Notes: generated by a model not told the origin, from the letters alone. DNA of 7,514 bases from CBDUXT01 sp965371245 (GCA_965371245.1 CBDUXT010000164.1:1-7514); one strand, 5' to 3'. Positions 1 to 6,602 are shown, counted from the first letter of the stretch. Translations and numbers: made by a program.

Positions 1-38
1 GAAGGCCTTTTCTAACGCGCGAACCCACCCGCGCTCGC

Positions 39-1952
39 TTATTTTGGGACTAGACCGGGTAGCCCACGCAGCTCGTCAAGCTCACCGACCGCATACAGCG
101 TCCCGTCAGTGCTAAAGGCGAGAGCATTATCCTTTCCCAACGAGTTCGAGCCCACCACGGTCGCGGCGCCCGTCGACTTGTCGATGCTGTATGTTGTTCC
201 GTCGTGAATGAGAAAGAGATTTCCATCAGGATCGATGGCGATTCCGGTCGGTGTACCGAGTAGAAAAACTCCGTGGTTCACGGACGAAAGTACCGAGCCG
301 TCTCTAGGATCAAGGGCTCGAATGGCATCCTCCTCAACGGCGACGAGTTCGCCGGTCGTCGGGTCAAAACTCAGTCCCGTTAGGAACCTTGAGTTCCCCG
401 CAGGACCGATCAGCGCCTCGGAGCCGTCCGCCAGGTCCACGCTCCACAGTTTGTCAGTCGTGATCGTGAACGCCTCACGGTCCACCAGCGGGCAGGTCGT
501 CCCGTCGCAATCATCAGGCAGCCCGTCCTCGTTACAGTCGAAGCTCGATCCGCGTTGGATGTCGCAGCCATCGGGCGTTCCGTTCGCATTACAATCCGCG
601 AGACTGCCGGTAAAGACACAGTCCTCTGGACACGAAGCACAGTCTTCATCGAACTCGCACTCGCCGTTACCACATCGATCGCAGGCGCAAATCTCGTCAG
701 CAAGGCTTGTGCACGGGCTGTTCCATCTGTCCAGGCAGCAATCCGGGTCGATGGCGCAAACTGCCTGGCAACAACTAGCGTCGTTGCATCCTCCGCCAGC
801 CTGAACCGAGCAGCAGTCGCCTTCGGACGGGCAAGGAAGACAAACGGTAAACGGTCGCCATGGCGCGGTCGGGTAGAAAAACTCGTCAATCTGGTCCCCG
901 ACGGTCCAGTAGTAGACGGAAGAACCTCCGATTTCCCGCGCGATGCGCCGCCACAGCAGTTCGTCGATCTCCCGTCCGTTCCCCTCGAGGAACACGGTGA
1001 AGACCAGCGGCATCGGCGAACCCGGGAAGGTGAGAGGCGAATCGGGATCGGTCGTGAACGCAATCCGCATGCCGGTGCAGTTCCCCGCGGGAGACAAGGA
1101 GAAGCTGGCCGGGAAACAGACTTCTGAATCGGCAATCGGCGAGACTTGACTCGTCGTGCACTCGCCGACGACGTTGCGGCGAATGGTGAGATCATCCACG
1201 TACGCGCCCCCGAACCCGGCCTGAGTAAAGTCGGATTCGAACAACGCGGCAAACCAAACGTGAGGTTGCCCCGTGATGTCACCAAGCCCCGAAGCGGCGC
1301 GGAGATCTAGGACTTCGTTATGCCAGGTCTCCGGATAGCCGGGCGTCGTCCCGCTTTGCCCGAGGCCAGTAAACTGCACGCCGTCCGTCGATAGAAGAAA
1401 AGCGACCGAGTCAAAAGTCGACTCCGATTGGTTGACAAAGTTGAACTCCACCTCCGCCTCGACGGCGTTCCCCAGCGTAAATGGACCGAAGATCATCCAG
1501 GCACGCATGTTGTCATCGTACTGCGGACCGCATAAAGCTTGGTCGCCCTCCCCGGCGCACCAAACCGTTTTGATCCCGCTAAGAGCACCTCCCAGTTTGC
1601 AGCCGACCGGCGCCCAAAGGTCGCGTCCGCTTCCCGAATCGAAATCTTGGACATCCCACGGTCCAGGCCAATCACCCTCGAAGTCGTCGAAGAGAACGGT
1701 TTCCCACCCGTCTGCGACCTCACCGATCCGCGCGCCTAGGAAGAAGAGCCCGTCGAAGGACAAGCCCTCGAGCTGCGCACTCACAGCGGGCTGTTTCGGC
1801 CCGACCTGCTGTTCCGTCGCGAACGGCGCCTGACTCCGCTCGATGATGCCGGTTGGACGAAGGACGGGCGGCTCGGCCACCGCCACCGCCCGGACCAACG
1901 TGAAGATCAGAAACTGAATCACGAGCAGCGGCGAGATCGTTGCTAGTCGCAT
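39..1952 (-). CDS. Secreted cysteine-rich multidomain protein with partial beta-propeller
   Basis: Predicted exported protein of 637 residues; enzymatic role not recognised. Seen in order: a signal peptide (MRLATISPLLVIQFLIFTLV core, cleavage likely after AVA near 26); a beta-rich jelly-roll-like segment about 85-260 (starts LFDDFEGDWPGPW, ends GAYVDDLTIRR, similar in style to MAM or immune-inhibitor-A accessory domains); a segment about 264-370 without recognised homology; a module at 371-487 with 23 Cys, including CCQAVCAIDPDCC, CGNGECEFDEDC and two calcium-loop-like repeats (DCNANGTPDGCD, DCNEDGLPDDCD); then three propeller-like repeats at 495-625 (LTGLSFDPTTG, PTGIAIDPDG, DNALAFSTDG). The cysteine module and DCN repeats are typical of Planctomycetota exported proteins. 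This start was chosen because the signal peptide begins here and GGAG lies 9 bases upstream. The reading frame stays open upstream to 2177, with a second plausible start at 2138. The propeller stops after about three blades, with no anchor or sorting tail, so the C-terminus may be truncated. Confidence 0.82.
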   Translation of the reverse strand: MRLATISPLLVIQFLIFTLVRAVAVAEPPVLRPTGIIERSQAPFATEQQVGPKQPAVSAQLEGLSFDGLFFLGARIGEVADGWETVLFDDFEGDWPGPWDVQDFDSGSGRDLWAPVGCKLGGALSGIKTVWCAGEGDQALCGPQYDDNMRAWMIFGPFTLGNAVEAEVEFNFVNQSESTFDSVAFLLSTDGVQFTGLGQSGTTPGYPETWHNEVLDLRAASGLGDITGQPHVWFAALFESDFTQAGFGGAYVDDLTIRRNVVGECTTSQVSPIADSEVCFPASFSLSPAGNCTGMRIAFTTDPDSPLTFPGSPMPLVFTVFLEGNGREIDELLWRRIAREIGGSSVYYWTVGDQIDEFFYPTAPWRPFTVCLPCPSEGDCCSVQAGGGCNDASCCQAVCAIDPDCCLDRWNSPCTSLADEICACDRCGNGECEFDEDCASCPEDCVFTGSLADCNANGTPDGCDIQRGSSFDCNEDGLPDDCDGTTCPLVDREAFTITTDKLWSVDLADGSEALIGPAGNSRFLTGLSFDPTTGELVAVEEDAIRALDPRDGSVLSSVNHGVFLLGTPTGIAIDPDGNLFLIHDGTTYSIDKSTGAATVVGSNSLGKDNALAFSTDGTLYAVGELDELRGLPGLVPK

Positions 1953-2146
1953 CGGCCAAGGCTCCGGCTTGTGGATCGGGTTCCGGCCACGCGTGGAAGT
2001 CGGGTCGGGCGCGGACTCAGGCTCCACTCTGCAAGAGAATGAGACGGGGCCCTGTGCCGCGCGACTGGCATCGGCGGGCCAACGAACAGCTGGATGTGCA
2101 TCGTGGCGCCACCGGTGCGAGACCAACCTCATCGACATCGAGAGAT

Positions 2147-2151
2147 CCTCC
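2147..2151 (-). promoter_or_regulatory. Strong ribosome binding site for an alternative upstream start (2138)
   Basis: Minus-strand GGAGG lies exactly 8 bases before an in-frame ATG at 2138. It is a better site than the GGAG (1962-1965) preceding ATG 1952. Using 2138 would add 62 residues, many of them Arg, Ala and Pro, ahead of the hydrophobic export signal. Both starts have usable spacing, so the true N-terminus is unresolved. Confidence 0.45.
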
Positions 2152-2221
2152 ATTCTCACCAAGTCTCGTCCGACCAAACCGATTCCGGAGTCTCTAGACT
2201 AACAGATTCGCGGGTTATTCT

Positions 2222-2314
2222 GCACATCGAAAACTATTTCATTGTTTCGGAACGGGCCTGCCTAGGCTTTGGTGCCTCTGCCATGCCAATGATCGGGGGT
2301 TTTCGCACATCGAA
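2222..2314. repeat. 10-bp direct repeat GCACATCGAA in the divergent intergenic region
   Basis: GCACATCGAA occurs at 2222-2231 and again at 2305-2314, same orientation, 83 bases apart. The second copy ends 8 bases before the large dyad. It may be a pair of protein-binding sites or chance. No coding sequence in this stretch (1953-2584) is convincing on either strand, apart from the possible N-terminal extension of the minus-strand gene. Confidence 0.35.
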
Positions 2315-2322
2315 CACCCGGC

Positions 2323-2357
2323 CGCCAATGTGGCACTAATTCGGTGCCATATTGGCG
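2323..2357. promoter_or_regulatory. 14-bp near-perfect dyad, probable operator or hairpin
   Basis: The arms CGCCAATGTGGCAC (2323-2336) and GTGCCATATTGGCG (2344-2357) pair over 14 positions with a single G-T, around a 7-base spacer TAATTCG. No T-run follows, so a rho-independent terminator is unlikely. It sits between the two divergent genes, about 83 bases upstream of the candidate -35 element of the sigma gene. That position fits an activator or shared regulator site. A structured-RNA role is also possible if transcription starts further upstream. Confidence 0.55.
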
Positions 2358-2439
2358 CACTAGGACTGTCTGCCCACCCACCACCTTCCCCGTCGGTTCA
2401 CCTTCGCCGCCAAACCCTTCCCCGTGTCCGCGTGGCCGT

Positions 2440-2468
2440 TTGGCTGGCTGACGAGGGGACGCTATACT
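2440..2468 (+). promoter_or_regulatory. Candidate sigma-70-type promoter for the sigma factor-kinase pair
   Basis: TTGGCT (2440-2445) and TATACT (2463-2468) are separated by 17 bases, close to the housekeeping consensus. Transcription would start near 2475, leaving a leader of about 110 bases before the GTG at 2585. This argues that the sigma gene does not start at 2330, although the frame is open from there. Confidence 0.5.
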
Positions 2469-2498
2469 CGACCCTGTTGGGGCAGATGAGTGCCCCCT

Positions 2499-2548
2499 CC
2501 GGAGTGACAAACGCAAAGCGAGCGAGAAACAGGACAAAAAAACTCCGG
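2499..2548 (+). repeat. Inverted repeat in the leader of the sigma factor gene
   Basis: CCGGAGT (2499-2505) is repeated in inverse as ACTCCGG (2542-2548), with 36 bases between. In the predicted transcript the arms could form a 7-bp stem ending about 24 bases before the ribosome binding site. It could affect translation, but no known riboswitch class is recognised. Confidence 0.3.
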
Positions 2549-2571
2549 CTCGGCCGAGAGTGGCCGAAGCA

Positions 2572-2576
2572 AGGGA
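2572..2576 (+). promoter_or_regulatory. Ribosome binding site that decides the GTG start of the sigma factor
   Basis: AGGGA lies 8 bases before GTG 2585, inside an A/G-rich stretch. The only upstream in-frame ATG that fits the promoter (2486) has a weak GGGG and sits about 11 bases from the predicted transcription start. GTG also gives a length of 193 residues, close to the family norm of roughly 180-190. Confidence 0.5.
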
Positions 2577-2584
2577 AAAGACAG

Positions 2585-3166
2585 GTGGAAAACCGATCCC
2601 ACGGGAACGAGGCACCCGAGCGCGACGGCACACCTGGGGACCCATCCCGCCAGACGTACGAAGGCCTACGCGATCTCGCTCGGCAACTCCTCTCTCGCCA
2701 ACGACCGGGGCACACACTTCAGCCTACCGCTCTTGTCCACGAGGCCTACATCCGGATCAAACGCTCCTCCCCAGAGACCGTCTCGGACCCCAAGCAGTTT
2801 TATCCTCTCGCGGCACGAGCGATGCGCTCGGTGTTGGTGGATCACGCAAGAGGGCGCCGCGCCCACAAGCGGCGACCGTCGGGGCATAGGGTCCCGCTCG
2901 ATGAAGCCGTTCTGCGCTACGAAGCGTGCGTTATCGACCTGCTCGCGTTGGATGAAGCGTTGAGCAAACTGGAGCGATTCGATCCCCGATTGACCAAGCT
3001 AGTCGAACTCCGTTTCTTTGGTGGGCTGGGGATCGAGGAGACGGCCAAGGCACTCGATCTGTCGGCACGCACGGTCCAACGCGACTGGCAGGTCGCGCGG
3101 GCTTGGTTGAATGGTATGCTGGACGAGGGCCGAAACGATGGACGCGAAAAAGTGGCAGCGCGCTAA
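2585..3166 (+). CDS. ECF-like RNA polymerase sigma factor (PF07638 / TIGR02999 type)
   Basis: Sigma factor of 193 residues (GTG start) that would direct RNA polymerase to a specific promoter set. Seen: a sigma-2 region about 24-96, with the family hallmark HTLQPTALVHEAY (43-55) and the region 2.3-2.4 stretch AARAMRSVLVDHARGRR (76-92); a sigma-4 region about 120-178, with RFDPRLTKLVELRFFGGL (131-148) and helix-turn-helix GIEETAKALDLSARTVQRD (149-167). The first about 23 residues do not match the usual VTxLL...GD helix of region 2.1. Region 2.2 lacks the acidic DAED-like residues of classical ECF factors: Thr48 and Ala49 stand there instead. The gene overlaps the kinase start by 29 bases, indicating translational coupling. 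No anti-sigma gene is visible. A start at ATG 2486 (226 residues) is the alternative. Family assignment is confident; the start less so. Confidence 0.9.
   Translation: MENRSHGNEAPERDGTPGDPSRQTYEGLRDLARQLLSRQRPGHTLQPTALVHEAYIRIKRSSPETVSDPKQFYPLAARAMRSVLVDHARGRRAHKRRPSGHRVPLDEAVLRYEACVIDLLALDEALSKLERFDPRLTKLVELRFFGGLGIEETAKALDLSARTVQRDWQVARAWLNGMLDEGRNDGREKVAAR
3125..3129 (+). promoter_or_regulatory. Ribosome binding site of the kinase, inside the sigma factor gene
   Basis: GAGGG lies 8 bases before ATG 3138. It selects this start over the ATG at 3111, which would add nine unfamiliar residues. The homologous N-terminal motif (DAKKWQRAKEIF) also begins at 3138. Confidence 0.6.
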
Positions 3167-6100
3167 GGAGATCTTCGCCGACGCGGTGGAGAAACCGGAT
3201 GGCGACCGAACCGCGTTCGTAGGCAGCGCGTGCGGCGATGATGTCGAGCTCCGCGCGTCGGTTGAGTCGCTCTTGGCTTCGCGCGACCCTTCGACGACTT
3301 TTCTCGAGCCGCCGGAAGAAGGCGCCGTGCCGGAGCTGCTTTCCGCGGCAACGCAGCACAACGAGCTCGGTCGCCGGATCGGTCCCTACGAACTCATCGA
3401 GGTCATCGCCACCGGAGGTATGGGCACCATCTACCGCGCCGCCCGGGCCGACAGCGAATACGAAACCGAGGTGGCCGTCAAGCTGATCAAGCCCGGAATG
3501 GACTCCGTCGAGGCCGTGCGACGGTTTCGACGTGAACGCCAAGTTCTCGCCACCCTGGAGCATCCGAACATCGCCCGCCTGCTGGACGGCGCCGTGACGG
3601 AGGATGGCTCACCCTACCTCGTGATGGAGTACATCGCCGGAGCGCCCATTCACCAGTACTGTGATGAATCGGACCTCAAAGTCGATCGACGCCTTCGTTT
3701 ATTTCGAGATGTCTGCGCCGCCGTTCAACATGCTCATCAAGCGCTCGTCGTTCATCGTGACCTCAAGCCGAGCAACATCCTCGTCACCCCGGAGGGCGTG
3801 CCCAAGCTGTTGGACTTCGGCATAGCCAAGCTGCTCGACCCGACGCCGGGCTCCCTACCGGCAGACACCACGGTCACGGCCTTCCGGCTGATGACCCCGC
3901 AGTATGCCTCCCCCGAGCAAATCCGCGGTGACGCGATCACGACGGCCAGCGATGTTTATTCGCTCGGCGTCATCCTCTATGAGTTGTTGACCGGTCACCG
4001 TCCGTACAACCTGAAGACGGGAAGCCGAGCGGAGATGGAACGCATTCTGTGCGATGTGGAGCCGGCCACGCCGAGCACGGCCATCGGACGAACACGGGAA
4101 ATCAAGCTGCCCGACGGCACGACGGGGACGCTCACTCCGGAGACGGTCAGCGCGAGGCGCGGCACGCGGCCCGAGAAGCTCGCCCGCAGCCTGCGCGGCG
4201 ACCTCGACACCATCGTGCTGGCCGCGATGCACAAGGACCCGAGCCGGCGGTATGGGTCCGTGCGGCAACTTTCAGACGATATCGACCGGTATCTGACGGG
4301 TCTTCCCGTCCTGGCTCGCCGCGACACGTTCCGCTACAGAGCGGGGAAGTTCGTGCGACGAAACAAGTTCGCAACGATCGCCACCGCCGCCGCGATCGTC
4401 GCTCTGATCGGCGGCACGATCGGAACAACGGTAGGCATGCATCAGGCCCGCGATGCACTGGCCACAGCCGAATGCGAGACGGAGAAGGCCCTGACAGAAG
4501 CGGCGAAGGCAGATAAAATCAGCGAATTCCTGCAGGATATGCTCACCTCAGCAAGGCCATCTGAGGGTGGCAAGGACATCTCCGTTAGGGAACTTCTGGT
4601 TGAAGCTGCTGGCGCCATGGAAGCAGGGCTTGCCGAGTTCCCGGCAGTCCGCGCACAGATACACCGGAGCATCGGCGCGACGTACTACAGCCTAGGAATG
4701 TATGACAAGGCACGAGTCCATTTAGGTGCCGCACTTGAGATCCGTCGAACCCTCGACGACGACGCGCAGCCACTTCTGTTCGCCAGCAGCTTGAACGATA
4801 TGGGGCAGCTCCTGCGTACAACAGGTGCGATAGAGGAGGCGGTGACCCACTTCCAAGAGGCGCTGTCGCTGTACCGCCTCAACATCGACGGTGATCACCT
4901 CGACATAGCAGCTGTCCTGAACAACTTGGCGCTCTGCCACCGACAGCAAGGAGACCACCGTGCGGCCGAAGACATGTATGGACAGGCCATCGATATGCTA
5001 GAACGCCTCGGTGAACAATCACACCCAGATTATGCGGTAATGCTCTTCAACATGGCGTCCGTGCTCCGTCGCAGCGCCGATTATGACACTGCCGAGGCGA
5101 AGTACACTGAGGCCCTCGAGGCCGCTGAAGGCATGTGGGGACGTCAGCATCCATTCGTTGCTGTAATCCTGGCAGGACTCGGCGTACTCCACGCAGACAT
5201 AGGCGAGTACGAGGAAGCCGAAGCATTCCACGAGGAGTCCCTTGCTATAAGGCGAGACCTTCTCCCACCGGATCATCCAGAGCTCGCGGATTCGTTGCAC
5301 AACCTCGGCAAGCTTATGCGCAAGACTGGACGGTACCCTGCGGCGGAGAAGCACTATCGAGAGGCACTGGATATCCTTCGTGAGGCCTTCGACGACAACC
5401 ACAACGAGGTTGCGAAGGTGCTGACCAGCCTCGGCGTCGTCCAGGCGAGCGCCGGTGACCACGCCGGCGCGGAGGTGTCGTACCTCGAGGCGCTTCGCAT
5501 CCGCCGAGAGAACTTCGGGGACGATCATCCGGCGGTGGCGACCCTCAAGTCCAATCTCGCCAAGCAGCTAGTGCGAAGACACGAGTACGAATCGGCCTCT
5601 CGATTGTACCGAGAGGCTGCCGACACCTGGCGAAAGCACTTTGGTGATGCCCACCATAGGGTAGCGTTGGCAGTAAGCGGTCTGGCGTCCGTGCATTACG
5701 ACCAAGGTCATTTAGAACAAGCAGAATCCCTGGCCCGCGAAGCTTTGGCGATCCGACAAGCCGCATTTCCGGAAGGACATCCGGACATCGCCACGTCCAT
5801 GTATTTCTTGGGAATAGTCCTCAGTTCACGGGCGCAGTATGAAGAGGCTGAGCCTTTGTTGCGGGAATGTGTTCGCCACCGTCAACGAGCGCTTCCGGCG
5901 AATCACTGGAGGACCGCACTAGCTGAAGCCGCGCTCGGCAAGTGCCTCATCAAACTTGCCAGGTACGAAGCGGCCGAGCCGGTTGTCAACCGCGCCCATT
6001 CGGTACTTAGAGAGGCGTTGGGAGATGAGGACAGCCGCACGCTAATGTCGGTTAAGGCTGCAGTCGAGCTTTACGACGCCTGGGGTAAGCCGGACAAGAC

Positions 6101-6293
6101 GGCCGAGTGGCGCGCGAAGCTGCCAGCCGAAGGAACGAAACCCGAGGCACCCAAGACCGAACCGATCAAGGATAAGGATGAAGCGACGCCCGATGCTTCC
6201 AAAGCTGCGAAACCTAAAGCGCCCAAACCCGAACCAGCAGCGGGCAAGGACGCAGAAGAACCAGACTCCGACGGCGTGACCTCTCGGCCTTAA
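3138..6293 (+). CDS. Transmembrane Ser/Thr protein kinase with C-terminal TPR array
   Basis: Kinase of 1051 residues. Seen in order: an N-terminal segment of about 50 residues (WQRAKEIFADAVEKP ... ELRASVESLLAS) that usually opens this planctomycete/acidobacterial family; a Hanks-type kinase domain about 84-386 with glycine loop ATGGMGTIY (91-99), Lys115 in VAVK, Glu133, catalytic HRDLKPSN (206-213, Asp208), DFG (226-228), SPE (258-260) and SDVYSLG (271-277), so all key residues are present; one membrane span about 411-434 preceded by RAGKFVRRNK, implying the kinase faces the cytoplasm; then about eleven 42-residue TPRs (roughly 505-967), kinesin-light-chain-like with HP linkers; and a Lys/Pro/Glu/Ala-rich tail (995-1045). 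HRD kinases of this type are usually activated by activation-loop phosphorylation, and Thr244, 245, 247 and 253 are candidates. Overlap with the sigma gene makes that sigma factor the leading substrate candidate (inference). G+C at third positions is very high in the kinase domain but drops in parts of the TPRs. Confidence 0.95.
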   Translation: MDAKKWQRAKEIFADAVEKPDGDRTAFVGSACGDDVELRASVESLLASRDPSTTFLEPPEEGAVPELLSAATQHNELGRRIGPYELIEVIATGGMGTIYRAARADSEYETEVAVKLIKPGMDSVEAVRRFRRERQVLATLEHPNIARLLDGAVTEDGSPYLVMEYIAGAPIHQYCDESDLKVDRRLRLFRDVCAAVQHAHQALVVHRDLKPSNILVTPEGVPKLLDFGIAKLLDPTPGSLPADTTVTAFRLMTPQYASPEQIRGDAITTASDVYSLGVILYELLTGHRPYNLKTGSRAEMERILCDVEPATPSTAIGRTREIKLPDGTTGTLTPETVSARRGTRPEKLARSLRGDLDTIVLAAMHKDPSRRYGSVRQLSDDIDRYLTGLPVLARRDTFRYRAGKFVRRNKFATIATAAAIVALIGGTIGTTVGMHQARDALATAECETEKALTEAAKADKISEFLQDMLTSARPSEGGKDISVRELLVEAAGAMEAGLAEFPAVRAQIHRSIGATYYSLGMYDKARVHLGAALEIRRTLDDDAQPLLFASSLNDMGQLLRTTGAIEEAVTHFQEALSLYRLNIDGDHLDIAAVLNNLALCHRQQGDHRAAEDMYGQAIDMLERLGEQSHPDYAVMLFNMASVLRRSADYDTAEAKYTEALEAAEGMWGRQHPFVAVILAGLGVLHADIGEYEEAEAFHEESLAIRRDLLPPDHPELADSLHNLGKLMRKTGRYPAAEKHYREALDILREAFDDNHNEVAKVLTSLGVVQASAGDHAGAEVSYLEALRIRRENFGDDHPAVATLKSNLAKQLVRRHEYESASRLYREAADTWRKHFGDAHHRVALAVSGLASVHYDQGHLEQAESLAREALAIRQAAFPEGHPDIATSMYFLGIVLSSRAQYEEAEPLLRECVRHRQRALPANHWRTALAEAALGKCLIKLARYEAAEPVVNRAHSVLREALGDEDSRTLMSVKAAVELYDAWGKPDKTAEWRAKLPAEGTKPEAPKTEPIKDKDEATPDASKAAKPKAPKPEPAAGKDAEEPDSDGVTSRP

Positions 6294-6309
6294 ACTGATC
6301 CAGATGTTG

Positions 6310-6602
6310 TTAGTGATGATAATAGTCGATGTAAGCTCGGAGAATTCGTCGGAGGTGCCGTTCGTTGAGCACGATGACATGATTGAGGCACTCGCGACGG
6401 ATTGGACCGATCAGCCTCTCTCAACGAACGGATTTTGCCAAGGCGATCGAGGCGCGGTGACCACTTCCTCGATGTTCATGCTACGGACACGCCGTTGGAA
6501 GATGTTGCCATAGATGCCATCGCGATCACGGATCAAGAATCGCGGCGCTGTATCGTCAGGAAACGCTTCGATCAACTGTTGTGTCGCCGACCGAAGAAGA
6601 CC
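6310..6602 (-). pseudogene. DDE (integrase-core) transposase remnant, frameshifted
   Basis: Minus-strand translation shows the second half of an rve/integrase-core transposase. Frame one (from 6602) reads TQQLIEAFPDDTAPRF, LIRDRDGIYG (a catalytic Asp) and APRSPWQNPFVER (the catalytic Glu is in VER), then runs into TGA at 6413-6411. An extra GA in the run GAGAGAG (6422-6416) shifts the frame. The next frame continues LIGPIRRECLNHVIVLNERH and RRILRAYIDYYHH until TAA at 6312-6310. An in-frame TGA (6605-6603) lies just upstream; there is no start codon or ribosome binding site, the N-terminal half with the first Asp is missing, and the usual THLSL-type end is lost. The family was recognised from motifs; the exact IS family (IS3 or IS481 group) is not settled. 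It is a dead fragment, converging on the kinase gene and ending 17 bases from its stop. Confidence 0.88.
6358..6431. repeat. 12-bp perfect inverted repeat inside the transposase remnant
   Basis: CCGTTCGTTGAG (6358-6369) is matched in inverse by CTCAACGAACGG (6420-6431), with 50 bases between. The arms correspond to the NPFVE and LNER codons of the old transposase. One arm abuts the GA-run where the frameshift occurred. Confidence 0.5.

Noticed and set aside
17..34. Terminator after the minus-strand secreted protein
   Set aside because: A 5-bp GCGCG/CGCGC stem with an 8-base loop exists, but no T-run follows on the minus strand and such stems are common at this G+C.
410..1285. 291-codon open frame on the minus strand overlapping the secreted protein
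   Set aside because: It is in another frame of the same strand, Arg/Ser-rich and without domains. The overlapped frame has a signal peptide and clear modules.
2331..2346. Sigma-54 type promoter (TGGCAC at 2331-2336)
   Set aside because: The required TTGC-like -12 element is absent at the right spacing; TGGCAC is explained as part of the dyad arm.
2330..2584. N-terminal extension of the sigma factor back to ATG 2330
   Set aside because: That ATG lies inside the dyad and upstream of the best promoter, has no ribosome binding site, and the translated residues resemble no sigma factor.
2262..2717. Open frame of 151 codons on the minus strand across the sigma promoter and gene start
   Set aside because: It is antisense to the well-supported sigma factor gene, has no recognisable domain and has an Arg/Gly/Pro-rich composition typical of shadow frames in high-GC DNA.
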